Shown: piece after piece, positions 11,637 through 23,778 of the stretch
How positions within the stretch are numbered: position 1 is the stretch's first letter
Layout: each line of letters begins with the position of its first letter
NCBI GenBank assembly: GCA_951812925.1
Contig: OX638369.1
Span: 45,007,061-45,071,060, forward strand
From: Calliopum simillimum
Lineage: Eukaryota; Arthropoda; Insecta; Diptera; Lauxaniidae
Length of the DNA stretch: 64,000 bases
Reading direction: 5' to 3'
Notes under the pieces: generated by a model
Databases searched by the model: none
What the model saw: only the letters and a program-made list of their open reading frames with translations
Told to the model about the DNA's origin: nothing
Position numbers and translations under genes: made by a program

Positions 11637-11965
11637 CCGTTCATAGTGGTCGTATCCCATATATGAGTATACCAAATTTTTTGCAAGACTGTAAGGTATT
11701 TTGTCGCCACTCCAGCTTTTCTAATTTCCGAGATATAGCAATTTAAAATTTGTCAACTTTGACCTCTCTAACTCTTCTATTTTCGGAGTTATGACAGTTT
11801 AAAGTTTGTTATCCCCTTTTTTCCGTTCATAGTGGTCGTGCCGCATATCTAAGCATATTAAATTTTTCGCAAGATTCTAAGCACTCCATCATTTCTAGTT
11901 TGCGAGATAAAGCATTTTGAAAATTGACAATTTTGACCTCTCTAACTCTTCTTTTTTTAGACTTA
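11637..11965. repeat. two-unit tandem repeat, period ~186 bp
   Basis: CCGTTCATAGTGGTCGT starts at 11637 and again at 11823. Each is followed by matching TAAATTTTTYGCAAGA-like, CGAGATA and TTTTGACCTCTCTAACTCTT segments. The second unit fades near 11965. Confidence 0.75.
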
Positions 11966-12544
11966 TGACAGGCATGTCGTATACCATAGTAATAGGGATC
12001 AAGAATGTAAAGCGAAAAAAAATGTTTGGATCAGATCGGAGAAAAAAAATGTATCGACATAATTCAAAAACGGTTTTAAAGATAAATACAAGTACTTTTA
12101 ATTACAATATCAAATTTAACGGCCAAAAATTGTTCTGCCTTGCTATATATTGCATCGGCTGGCAAGTTCAGAGTCTAACACACAGATGGCGCCACAAATA
12201 CAAAATCGGCCACCGCCGTAAACTCGTAAATGCTGCCAAAATCAATATGAGTTTTAGCAGTTTTACGAGTTAAGGCATACCCTCAATGATATTAAAAGCA
12301 AAATATTTACAATAAGGGTCCTTAAGTCCCTGCACCTTGGGTACTTAATTTTTTGAAGATATTGTATACTCCGCAGAAGGGTTCTGGGTCAATGAAAGTT
12401 CTGAGTGGCTAAGCAATGTGCTCTTTCATTGCATTCATGTCCCTTGTATTCTGGTATCCAGATAAGAGTTACATCATTCTACCACGTAGACATTCTCTGA
12501 CGAACATCTCTAAAGCGTGGACCTCCGTCTGAAAATGGAAGCTG
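11966..12544. other. non-coding, no features seen
   Basis: No gene or repeat recognised. Confidence 0.4.
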
Positions 12545-13378
12545 TTTTTATACCCTACACCCAGGGTATATTCACTTTGTCTTACCGTTTGTGACATGTC
12601 CGTCTGTCTGGCTGGCTGGGTGTCTGTCTGTTTGTGTAAATATTTTTTACGGGAAAACTAACTTAGATAGTTTGGTGCAATTCCGTCCGGTGGCTTTGCC
12701 GTAAAAGTTAGCTCGAGGGATTGAAAAAGAGATAAATTGGTCAACGGACACGCCTACCACCCATACAAAAATATATTCCAAATAAAACTTTAGGAGTATT
12801 CTTCACAACAATGCAACCAAAATACACATAAATACTACGAATTGTAAGCGCAAATTCTGAGCAAAAACTGGGTAAAATCGGTCAAGAGGGCGTGGTACCT
12901 CCCTTACAAGCAAAAGTTTCAAAATGCTATACTGAAAGAGTTTTTTGAGATAATCCAAACAAATTTCACTCAAATACTAAGGACTATAAATGCACGCTCT
13001 AAACTAAAACTAGACGAACTCGGACAAGAGGGCGTGGCACCTCCCTTATGAGCAAAAGCTTCAAAACCAACAAAATTTCACTCAGATTCTAAAAACTATA
13101 AATGCAAGCTATGAAGTTAGTTTATTGACTGTTTTTTTTTTTTATTGCTTGTATAGTACTAATGAAAGTACCAACGCGCTTTTTCTAAATTGAAGTATGA
13201 TAATTTTATATTGAACTAATTAAACAGTCATTTTTGCAATTTTTCAACAAGCTCTGAGCAAAAACTGGGTGAACTCAGACAAGAGTGCGTGGCACCTCCC
13301 GTACAAGCAAAATTTTCAAAATACTGCATTGTAGGGTATTTAATGTTTGGCCAGGAAAAAGGTTACACCCTTACTAGT
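12545..13378 (+). mobile_element. HINE-like element D with a small insertion
   Basis: Complete from the 5' palindrome ATACCCTACACCCAGGGTAT to CCCTTACTAGT. The 3' hairpin is damaged (TTTGGCCAGGAAAAAGG). It is interrupted by the 137-bp insertion described separately. Confidence 0.8.
13111..13247. mobile_element. small insertion in HINE D (possible MITE)
   Basis: HINE sequence stops after ATGCAAGCT and resumes at CAAGCTCTGAGC, so CAAGCT is duplicated (13105-13110, 13248-13253). The insert contains a short inverted pair TGACTGTTT / AAACAGTCA (13126-13134, 13222-13230), set slightly in from its edges. Family unknown. Confidence 0.55.
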
Positions 13379-13439
13379 TCCCATTGCAACTGCTATTTGG
13401 AATCTTGGTTTTCCGACTCTAGCTCCTGCACTCCATCTT

Positions 13440-14315
13440 CCATTTTGAAACGCCCAAAAAAAATTAAACAAAGCCCAAATGAGCCTTTCGTTTACATGTT
13501 TGCATTCCATCACTGCCTTTACTGCATTTTTACTTAACAAAAATCCAACTCTATCCTTGTGGATGTCATTTTGTGCTCTACCGGAGTATAGAAACTTTTC
13601 GCCGTCAGGTAGTACATATTCGCCGGCACCGTTCCATCTACACTCGCTTAATCCCAAATTTTCAAGGTTAAATTTGTGGAATTCTCTTACGGCTTGATGT
13701 ATTTTGATATATCATTAAGAGTTCAGACATTCCAAGATCCGATGCGTGTTTGAGTTTTCATCGAAAGGATTTTAAAATTTTGACGAACCATATTGGTTCC
13801 GATTATGGGAGAATCATTCCTAATTATGCATGTTTCTTGCACTTCCAAATCCGATGTGCATGCTGCCGAGGCAAGTGAATTAACCACATTCTGGTGGGTA
13901 CCATTTGGAGAGATATTGTCCATCGTTTTTCGATCCATGCTTCATTAGTACACTCCTCTCGGCAACGCCCCATGCAGTAAGTTATAAGCTTAAGGCTGGA
14001 TCCGGCAAGCGCTGCAAATATAGTGGCCAAATTCACTTTCAATTACAGCCGCCTAATCTGAAACAGACGCTGACCTGGGAACCACCCACTCTGGGTCAGA
14101 CGCTTCAGGATTTCGACCAGATGCTTATTTTAAGGCGGCGTCGCCTCGCCTTGTCAGTGCCAGTTACGGGCATTGTGGGTTTTCTTTCAAGGCGCAACGC
14201 TGTCCAACGCTACGCCATTCCACACCCTGGCTGGTCACCCGCTTTTAGTCGCCACTTACGACAGGCATGCTTACCTCTGGCATATTCTGACCACTTACCC
14301 ACAGGGGAAGAATGA
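13440..14315 (-). pseudogene. 5' end of an RTE-like non-LTR retrotransposon (UTR plus endonuclease fragment)
   Basis: Minus strand. The outer part (14315 to about 13760) is GC-richer than its surroundings and includes GTCGTAAGTGGCGACTAAAA, a 5'-leader type I associate with RTE-like elements. The reading frame then gives TQTRIGSWNV, the start of an AP-endonuclease domain. After frame disruption it continues LGLSECRWNGAGEYVLPDG, EKFLYSGRAQ and VGFLLSKNAVKAVMECKHVN, all characteristic endonuclease blocks. It breaks at VNERLI near 13480, where short AACGCCC-type FB-like sequence follows. No reverse transcriptase remains. Only three other RTE-like pieces occur in the window, all 3' fragments in the same orientation. 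The clade call is by motif memory. Confidence 0.75.
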
Positions 14316-17300
14316 TTGTTAGGTTTGCTTTTTGACGATATGGAATTGCCTATTGTCTTCATTTCCCAAGAAAATGCTAAGAATATCGAAGATATCACAC
14401 TAAACAACAATTAAGTAGAATGCATAAAATAAGGAAAAATCATCAGTTAATCTTGTAAAAATTTCTTTAAGTTTTAAACACAAAGTAAACACTATTAAGC
14501 AGTAATTTAGTGACATTTTTTTGTTGTACGTAGTGAGAAAAAAACCATTAACCCAGTTACTTTTCCGGTGTTTAATATATAACGAAGACATTTTTCTTAA
14601 ATTGCAGACTTGTCAAACATTCACAATGATAAGAATCAATGTTAAACCCTTTAACAATGCCCAATAAAATACATATTATGACTAGGAGTCTTGTTTGAGA
14701 TTTTAACCAACTGATGCACGATGATCGATTTCTCTCTACTGCTGTTGTTATTGCTCCTACCACATTAAATTTAAAAGCCTGTCAACTTCACTCAAAACTT
14801 CAATCATCTCTTCATTAACTACGACGAGTATGGAGTGAAGTTAAGATTTTTGCATAAAATTCACCTCATCCAACTCATTACAAGATGTGCTTGCGCGCAA
14901 GTCTTTTTCACTTCATCATTTACCATCGTCGTCGTCGTCACCATTACGAACATTGCCAATGTTCCAATGTTTGCTGCACGCTATATCCATGTTATTAAAC
15001 AGAATCCGCATCATCGTAGTCGTCATCATTATCATCATCATCATCATCAAAGTAATCATTATCGTTTACGTCGTTATACTTAGTTGTTATTTTCATGTCA
15101 TGAAGGTAATTTTCGGCATGCGGCTTTTGTTGTACAACAGCAAAGAACAACTTGCAAGACAAGCGCCAACAAAAAGAAACCTTCCACTTGTTTAACCCTT
15201 GAAGGGTGGGATAGTACAAAAAAAATCCTAAATCTTTAGTAAAAGTTTATATTTTGTTTCATATTCAATGTTTACAAAAAGTTTTTTAAATTCTTTCAAA
15301 TGCGTCCCATTCTCCTGCTAAGGGTTAATTGTGTTCACGATCAACATACTCGTAAGTATATATCCTTCAGCTAAAGCTTAGTATTACCGCAGTCTATATG
15401 TACCCGTCGTAGTATATCTCCTTTACACAGCAACAGCAGCAGCAGCAATATCGCATCAACAACTTTGTTGGGTGGTTCACAGTTGTTGTAATATTCGTGT
15501 GTTGTTTTGTTGTTGTTGTGCCGTGCCACCAAAGAACAACCGATTTATGGTCCACCTTCAGCCTGAGTGGTTGCCGCTTTTTTCGTCTTTTCTCTTTAAT
15601 TTTTTTTTCTTCATTCCATATACAGCGACTCGATCACTTCCAACGCGCCTAATTGGTAGGTAATGATGTGTTTTTAGTGTGGCTTTTCGGTACCTTTTTC
15701 TCCATCAATTTGGTGTCTTTGCGGTGCTGCTGATGCTGCAGCCGCTGTGTTATGAGCACGTTAAACGTTTTATTGGCGGCTATTACATGGTGGCGCGGAA
15801 ACTTAAAGAGGGTACACTTTTGAAGCGTGCGTGTGTATTTTGGTGCTAGGGCCTTAAGAAACGAAAAAACAACAAAAACCAAATAATACAATAAAAAAGG
15901 CATTAATAAAAGTCTCGTTATATTTGATCCACATTTTTGCTGCTCTCGGATCTTTTGTACCATATTATTATTGTTATTTTCTTAATCGACAAAACGTTGA
16001 TGTTCACAGCTAATAATTGCCATCACCATTCGATTCACAGCTTGGGGCCTCATGCTGAAAGCGTTTTTTTTTTTTTTTTTGTTCGGTTTTTATTGAAGGG
16101 GTATTGCTTTGAGTTTATTGGTTTTTTAACATTATTAAGGGATAGGGGCAAAATGTATCCATACCATTTATATAAAATTGCTAATATGAGTTTTGCATGT
16201 AACGCTTTGGTGTAAAATATTCTTAAGGGATTTTAATAAATTTGTTTCTGGAACGACATATTTATGCTAAGGATGAACTTCGCATACATTTTTTTTTTAG
16301 TTTTACAAGTAAACATATATTTTGAAGGTTTTTAGGAAACAATTTTCACACAAGCACAAATATTTCCGTTTGCTATTACGCGGTTTATGCTTATGCTAAG
16401 TCTTAAATTGTATGCTTTGAAAAAAAAAATTTTTTTTTTATTTTCAAGTGGAGATAATGTTAAATTGTCCCAACGGTAACCACTGTGGCCATATTCATAG
16501 TTTAACCGTAAATTTTTGGTAAGCCTGCAGCCTATTAGTACAAATGACAGTTATTTCAAAATTTCGCATTTGAAACAGTGCACAGTGGGAGAAATGGGCT
16601 ATGATGAAATGAAATTTAATGAAATTTAGTACATGAATAAACGAAACTATTCTACACGAATTAGGTAAGTTATGTCTATCAAAACGCTTAAATAAACTTT
16701 TTAAAAATGCAGCATGGTTGCTTTCGAAAGTTTTGTTGAATATTACTTTTTTTGACTAAATCTAAATATTTAACGGTAACCGAACCGAATATGGTGTAAG
16801 CAAAACTACCAAAAAAAACCTGGTGGCAACACCGAAAAATTTCTAGAATTTTACAAATGCTTATCTGAGCGTTTCTGAAACCAAAAATTTCAATTTAGTC
16901 AAAAAAAATTAAGAATTAAAAAATAGGTGGCAACCCTTAAAATTTATGTTGGAGCGTCGCAAGGTTTGTGTACAGCCCCTAATCATAAAAAGGAAAATTA
17001 GGTTAACAAGTCTTATGAATTAACCAATAAACAACAATCTCTTGTAAAAGCACCATTCTTCCGGATTAAATTTGACGGGAGAATGACAAAATGTTGCCAA
17101 AACAGTAATAACACAATGAAAATAGCAATTATTTTTAAAAAACTTTAAGCTGGTGGATAGCAACTCTAATTGTTTATTGATTTAATTATCCAAAGATAAA
17201 AGAATATTTAAAGTACAGTACCTGTCCATTGAATTGCAAACGATAGCTTTTTTTCGTAAAATCAAGTATAACTCGCAGAGTGTTGCATTAAAAAAATCAA

Positions 17301-17556
17301 AAGTAAGGTCACTTGCATTTCTCTGCATTTCAGCTCTGTAAACAACTTTTCAAAATTCAAATCTGACACCCATTTGTGAAAATAATGGGAAAAAACTCTC
17401 GATAGAAGTAATTTCAGCTATTCAGATTTTGATATTACTTGAAAAATTAGTGCAATTTGTTGAAGAAAAAGCTAATAAGTGGTCAAATTTCTTCACAATG
17501 ATAAAGGATAGACGATTAGAAAATAAGTGCGTGTAAAAAAATGTATTAAAATGGTT
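14316..17556. other. non-coding; simple repeats only
   Basis: I see no gene. An imperfect (ATC)n microsatellite lies at about 15018-15066 and a CAG run at 15430-15446. Around 16640-16940 the phrase GGTGGCAAC with nearby AAACGCTTAAATAAA-like sequence faintly recalls 49740-49910. Short reading frames over the microsatellite are compositional. Confidence 0.5.
15018..15066. repeat. (ATC)n microsatellite
   Basis: Imperfect run of ATC/ATT triplets. It creates poly-His or poly-Asp pseudo-frames on the two strands. Confidence 0.85.
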
Positions 17557-18516
17557 ACCAGAATTTAAAACCTTCTCAAATTCTCACTAATACCCTGTAA
17601 TTTAGAAATGGGTGCTAAAAGTGGTATTAAGGTGGAAAAATATATGCATGTAGAAACTCATTCGAAAGATGGGGGTTCAAGCTATTCAGATATAACAAAA
17701 AATGTAGGCACCAGTGTTCAAAACTGCAAAGGAATATAAGAATTCACCTACTAAGGTAATAAATTTTTCTAACAGCCGAGCAAATTGCATAGAAAAGCGG
17801 AAAACCACCATAAGACAAGGCAGATTAGCTATGCAAAAAGTTTTGGAGAACCGAACTCCAACATTTCGGAGTATTTGGAACGACTTAAAAAGCGCTGGTG
17901 TCAATATAACAAGACATAATCTTAGAAGCCGATTTGATGAAAATTGTTCTGTATGCAGTAGGCCAGTATAAAAGCTAAAATTGATTAAAGCAATGAAGTG
18001 ACACCGATTTTTATGGGCACAGCTTCATAAGGATCTTGCTTCTAACTAGTGGAAAAATTAAGTTTCCAGACAGCGCAATGCTTAAGTCAATTTTGGCTTT
18101 TATGCTGCCATATTGCATAAAGAACAATTTTCATGAAATCGTCTTGTAAGATTATGTCTTGTTATATTGACACCAGCGCTTTTTAAGTCATTCCAAATAC
18201 TCCGAAATGTTGCGGTTCGGTTCTCCAAGGCCTTTTGCATAGTTAATCTGCCTTGTCTTATAGTGGCTTTCCGCTTTTCTCTGCAATTTGCTCGGCTGTT
18301 AGAAAAATTTATTATCTTAGTAGGTGAATTCTTATATTACTTTGCAGTTTTGAACACTGATGCCTACATTTTTTGCTACATCTGAATAGCTTGAACCCCC
18401 ATCTTTTGAAAGAGCTTCTACAACATGCATATGTTTTTCCACCTTAATACCACTTTTAGCACCCATTTCTAAATTACAGGGTAGTAGTGAGAATTTGAGA
18501 AGGTTTTAAATTCCGG
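17557..18516. mobile_element. inverted duplication of a Tc1-like transposase 5' half
   Basis: Two arms of about 430 bp (17557-17989 and 18082-18516) are reverse complements with scattered differences, separated by about 92 bp. Each encodes the same broken Tc1-like transposase start. Seen in the left arm: MGAKSGIKVEKYMHV, KDGGSSYSDITKNVGTSVQN, then in another frame RKTTIRQGRLAMQKVLENRT and SAGVNITRHNLRSRF (the HTH linker region). The single-copy centre continues as HRFLWAQLHKDLASN, matching the family block before the first catalytic aspartate. Stops and frameshifts rule out function. Transcription through it would give a long hairpin RNA. Confidence 0.8.
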
Positions 18517-18520
18517 TTTG

Positions 18521-19022
18521 GTTTAGAGCGTGCATTTAAAGTCCTTAATATTTGAGTGAAATTTAGTTGGATTATCTCAAAGAACTCTATCAGTATAATA
18601 TATTGAAACTTTTGCTTGTATGGGAAGTACCACGCCCTCTTGTTCGATTTCACCCAGTCTTTGCTCAAAGCTTGCGCTTACAATTTCTAGTATTTATGTG
18701 CATTTTGGTTGCATTGTCGTGAAAAATACGTCTAAAGTTTCATTTTAAATATAAATTTTTTGTATGGGCGGTAGGCGTGTCCGTTTCGCTCAATATCAAT
18801 CCCACGAGCTATTTTATTGAATTATCTTGCTCAGTTTTCCCAAAAAATGTATTTCCACACAGACAGCCAGCCAGCCAGACAGACAGACGGACATGGCTAT
18901 ATCGACTCAGGAGGTGACGCTGATCAAGAACATATATACTTTTCTATGTCTGCCACGCCTCCTTCCCTGCGTTATAAACGGAAGGACAAAGTGAATATAC
19001 CCTACACCCAGGGTATGAAAAC
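18521..19022 (-). mobile_element. HINE-like element E, 3'-truncated
   Basis: Minus-strand copy. It starts abruptly within an internal unit a few bases after the Tc1 inverted repeat and runs to an intact 5' palindrome ATACCCTACACCCAGGGTAT near 19010. It lies head to head with copy F. Confidence 0.8.
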
Positions 19023-19207
19023 ATTGGTTAAAATCCTGAAGGAGATCATCCAGAATTTTCCGGATTGCATTTTTTTTCATGCAGCTACATAACTTTCTAC
19101 GTTTGTACTCAGTTTTTTGATCTATGTTTTAAATTTATGACTATTTGAGCCCAGTGTTCGGGGTCATAAAACAAAAACGGAAGCAGCTATGATTTTGAAT
19201 CCAACAG

Positions 19208-20017
19208 CATTTTTATACCCTACACCCAGGGTATATTCACTTTGTCCTTCCGTTTGTAACGCAGAGAAGGAGGCGTGGCAGGTATAGAAAAGTATATATA
19301 TTCTTGATCAGCGTCACCTCCTGAGTCGATATAGCCATGTCCGTCTGTCTGGCTGGCTGGCTGGCTGGCTGGGTGGCTGGCTGTGTGTTGAAATACACTT
19401 TTTGGGAAAACTGAGCAAGATAATTCAATGAAATTTGGTACACTGCCTCCGTCGTCAAAGTTAGCTCGGGGGATTGAAAATGAGCAAAATCGGTCAACGG
19501 ACACGCCTACCGCCCATACAAAAATTATATTCAAAATGCAATTTTAGGAGTATTTTTCACGACAATGCAACCACAATACATATAAGTACTACGAATTGTA
19601 AGCGCAAGCTCTGATAAAAATTTGAGCGAATTCGGACAAGAGGGTGTGGCACCTCCCATATAAGCAAAAGCTTCAAAACGCTATACTGAAAGCGTTTTTT
19701 GAGATATTCGAACCAAATTTGACTCAGACACTAAGAATTATAAATGAAAGCTCTCAGCAAAAATTGGGTGAAATCAGACAAGGGGGCGTGGCACCTCCCA
19801 TATAAGCAAAAGATTCAAAATGCTATACTGAAAGAGTTTTTTGAGATAATTCAACTAAATTTCACTCTGACACTAAAAACTATAAATGCAAGCTCTGAAC
19901 AAAAACTGGGTTACTCGGACAAGAGGGCGTGGCACCTCCCATATAAGCAAACTTTTCAAAATACTGCAGTGTAGGGTATTTATTTTTTGGCCAGGCCAAA
20001 ATTTACACCCTTACTTG
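19208..20017 (+). mobile_element. HINE-like element F
   Basis: Complete copy with 5' palindrome, a (CTGG)n tract at 19350-19380, three internal units (GGCACCTCCCATATAAGC near 19648, 19791, 19932), the hairpin TTTGGCCAGGCCAAA and an end CCCTTACTTGT with one change from CTAGT. Confidence 0.8.
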
Positions 20018-23000
20018 TTTTCCTTTCATTTCCTGTATCGTTGCACAATACTTCAATGACGACAGTTACCTATGAAACATTTATAAAACGTTAGATAGTA
20101 AGTAGATAGTCGTATAGTACTTACTGAAGTAAAAACTTTTTCATAATTTAGTTATTTAACCTAGGCAAAAAGGTTTATAAACTTCTACTAACTTATATTT
20201 ACATAACACCATACTTCTTTACCTTTATGTTTTGTCTTCCGCGAATACTTTTAATACTAAACTGCAAAAATTCAGAATTCATTGACAAGTAATGCAAAAA
20301 TTGTGTAATTAAATTTATCTGAGCGTCAAATCAATGTTTTACTTCAGCGCTTACAAAATACCGCACATCGATTGGCCGGGATGGAAGAAGCAACGTCTTA
20401 CAGTGTACACTTGTCGCATAAGTGATGGAGAGCCCACATTGGCAACTCATACGAAGACTACCCAAGTATCATCGCGTCAAATCGCACATAAAACTACAAA
20501 TTAAAAAATAAAATAAAAAGACAATGGCAACAGCGACCGACGACAGCGACAACGACAGTAACAGCGTTTGTCATTGCACTTTTGCAACACAACAAACACA
20601 TGAAATCAGGAGTAAAAGCAGAAAAAAAGGGGCTTGAAAGACCCGCCACAAGCTGCGACATATTCGAGTAAGTAGCTTGCCGCGCTGATTTACTTAAGCC
20701 AATTTGCCGTTGGCTGTTTGTTACGCATGCGCACAATTTTTTTGTACACTGGCGCGTTTTGCTTTGGAGGATACATTTTACATTTTTCTTCTTTTTTTTT
20801 TTTTTTGTCATCTGCCATTGGGGTGTTTCGAAAACCTAAAAATTTAATAAAGTGGAATATTACTTATTCAATGTTCAATTTCAAAAAGGTCACATCTCTG
20901 AATTTTAAATGTTTTCAGGAATTGAAAAAAACTAATTATTTTCTGAGTTACATTTTAGTGCCAATTAGCAATCGAAAATTACAGAAATATTAATAATAAA
21001 TGCAAATTTTTACATATTAAAGTGTCTATACACACTAAAAAATAAAGTTTACTTTTGTGACTTTTGATTCCCTTAAGTATTAACTTTAAACCATTTTGGT
21101 ATCAACCCATTAGTAACCATATGGCACCTAAAACTAAGTTAACTTCAAAAATGATTTAAAGTTTAACAAAACAAGATACGACTTTTAAAACTAGATAAGT
21201 ATGAATTTGGATATTTTTCCAGCTATTGGAAATTGTTTTATTAATTAATTTTATTAATTTTACTATTTGCTGTTTTTGTTATATCGTTTATAGTAGACCT
21301 CAAAACAGTGATTTTTTCACTTTTGTGAATAAAAAAAAAACAAGAACAAATTCGTAATAAGAAGGTCTCGATTTATCATAAATTGCTATAAAAACTGAAA
21401 ACGGAACACCATTCTTAGGCTGGACCGGGTTAGGGGTTTGTGACAGATCCTGACAGCATCCACTTTCTTGTTACTTGTAGTACCACTTATGAGAATCTCA
21501 GCTCAGTTTTCGGTACTCATATTTTGCATTCTCAAATCCGTCTAGCGCTCACTCTATAAGAAAATTCAGTATAAATTGGAGATAAAGTTAAGGAGTATCC
21601 GATAAATTGATAGAAAAATTAGCAACTGAACAGGAAAACATATTTTTGATAAAAAATCATTGATGCATCACAACTTAATAAGAGATTCTTTATGACACAC
21701 ACCACTTTCTAGACATAATTTTGGTTTGAACTTTTTGTATGGGGTGATAAACCAATCCAGCAAAACGGTTAACACCACTGAATTCCCCATGACCGAATTA
21801 GGTAAGAGTGAGCTATTTCCCGTCAGACCAAATTTTCAACTAGTACAGTGTTATCACCGTTCTCACTTAACAGCTTTAACTGTGCATATTTGAGCTAGCA
21901 GAGAAAGAAAGTCAGCAATCTTCATTTTTTTATGAATGTGTCTGATGATGCCATCTAATTGCATTTCATGAAATCTTGTGATCAGTCAAAAAAGAAATAC
22001 AAATTTTTTTTATATCCAATATATATCTATAGTCAAAAACTGCCCATCAATACAAAAGCAGCAATGTCCATTAGATATTGTTACTTTTTTCTTGACTACA
22101 AAGCTCCTTAGAGCAAAACTTCTTAGAGCTCCGCCAGAAAATAAAAACGTGCTTCCCAAATAGGTCAAATCATGAAAGTCTGTTCATAAATGTCCTAGTT
22201 ATAAACCATTTTTAGAGTTTTGTGTGGGAATGTCGATTAATTTCATGTTTTGAAATGTTCAAAAAATCATAACTCATAAACCATAAAACATACGTTCTTA
22301 AGTTTTGGTTCATATGAAAGTTTATTTTTTTTTCTTCCCATAAAATATTTTGGAAGTTCAAAAACGCACGTAATGGAGCATTTTTTGCAATTTTAGTACT
22401 TAATTTAGAAAATTCAATACCTTTCCAAAAGTGGTCTGAACAAAATAATCGTTTAAGAAATGTTCAAATCATGGACAACTTAGTACTATATGTGGAGAAG
22501 TGATTGCCACAATCTACCGATTTTTCCACTTTTTGTACTCCTCCAATTTTTTTTTTTCCATTTGTAGCAGTTTTGTCATGAAACGAAATCATTTACCAAA
22601 TTTTTGCGAAATCAGTCTTTTAGTCTTGAAAAAATTGTTAAGCCTCCCTTATTTTCATTCCAAGACGTATACAATGTATACTATACATTGTATGCCAAAC
22701 ATGTGGCAACTCAAGGTAATTTGGTGCTGCAAGTTATTTCCAAAACGGGCTACAAAATTTCACATTGCTTTAAATGTATGTACGTGTATGTTGTTGTCGC
22801 AGCTCCCCCTTTTCCGGAACTTGTTGCAGTCAATTGCCAGCCAAATGCCGGTCTCTTCTCCGGGCACAACACAACAAGCAGACATTTCAATAGCATCAAA
22901 TTGACAGGTCAACGCGCAAAACTTAAACGTTTTTTTTATTTATTTTTTTTTTTTTTTTTTTTTTTTTGTACACGTACATTGAAAATGCCGTTTTATACAC

Positions 23001-23308
23001 ACATATACATAGATATGGGCATATATCGCGCCCGTCTCAGTTCATATTGCCATGGCAACGTTTTTTCCATCCACAGCGAAGTGCGAGAAATTATGCTGGT
23101 CGTCGCAGTGGTCAACAACCACATTATTATAGCCATCACCACCAAAGAGATGTGTGTTTTGTATCATACAGTAAAACTTTTAATGTTAAGTGTCTTGATT
23201 CCGTTTTCATATCATTTAAACATGTGTTAACCCATTTGGACCTATTTTGTCTACGATTAGTAAGTTGATCAATAAATTTCTTCAAAGTTTACTCAAATTT
23301 GTCATGAT
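20018..23308. other. non-coding; one short perfect palindrome
   Basis: No convincing gene. Overlapping frames at 22500-23268 are AT- and microsatellite-driven, without conserved motifs. Parts of 22160-22480 (GTTTAAGAAATGTTCAAATCATG) faintly resemble 43980-44040. Confidence 0.5.
22669..22693. repeat. 25-bp perfect palindrome
   Basis: ATACAATGTATA, one central C, then its exact reverse complement. It could be a dimeric protein site or chance in AT-rich DNA. Confidence 0.8.
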
Positions 23309-23413
23309 GGGGTTATCGTGAATAAATATTCCCGGGGAATTTTTTCAGACTGCCGTGCATTCTCTATTTCAGTTTAAGAAAATTCCCCGGGAATCTTGAT
23401 TCACGATAACCCC
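23309..23413. mobile_element. 105-bp hairpin with GGGGTTATCGTGAAT ends
   Basis: GGGGTTATCGTGAAT and an adjoining ATTCCCGGGGAATTTT are both inverted exactly or nearly so on the right (AAAATTCCCCGGGAAT, ATTCACGATAACCCC). About 40 bp lie between the arms. The arms suggest a very small MITE. No clear target duplication. Confidence 0.65.
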
Positions 23414-23778
23414 CGATGTCTTTTCTATGCTCACTTTGAAAAAAAGGTTCAAGGGCCTGAATAAAATATTGTTTCATAACTCTAATCTTAATAGCATTAT
23501 GGACCTAGTAGGTCAATGTAAGGTTTTTGCTCTATGCAACTGCCACCACACTTACCTTTAATCAACATCATTTCGTGTACATATTTTGAAGAATTTCTTT
23601 AGGTGATTTGGAACAGATCCATCCTTAAAAACATTTCACAAACTTGTCTTTTTGGAGTTTCTCCTTTTCGACACTATCTTCATTAGTTATTTCCGCTTTA
23701 ACACTGAAGACACCTTCCATCAAATTCTTAATTCACTTTTTTTCTCATAAATTTTTCAGATTCAGATTTTCAGATTTA

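Noticed and set aside
13905..14315. 136-residue plus-strand frame in a GC-richer patch
   Set aside because: Opposite strand of the RTE-like leader and endonuclease start, which explains the composition.
14995..15219. Asp-rich and His-rich frames on both strands
   Set aside because: Arise from the (ATC)n microsatellite.
19220..19534. 104-residue minus-strand frame with Ser-Gln-Pro-Ala repeats
   Set aside because: Produced by the CTGG/CCAG microsatellite inside HINE F; the same frame appears in other HINE copies.
20370..20470. Possible ush first exon (MEEATSYSVHLSHK then stop)
   Set aside because: No proper donor, no FOG-type N-terminal motif and wrong phase support.
22500..23268. Overlapping frames of 100-208 residues on the + strand
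   Set aside because: Three frames overlap the same DNA with poly-Phe from a T-run; no conserved motif.
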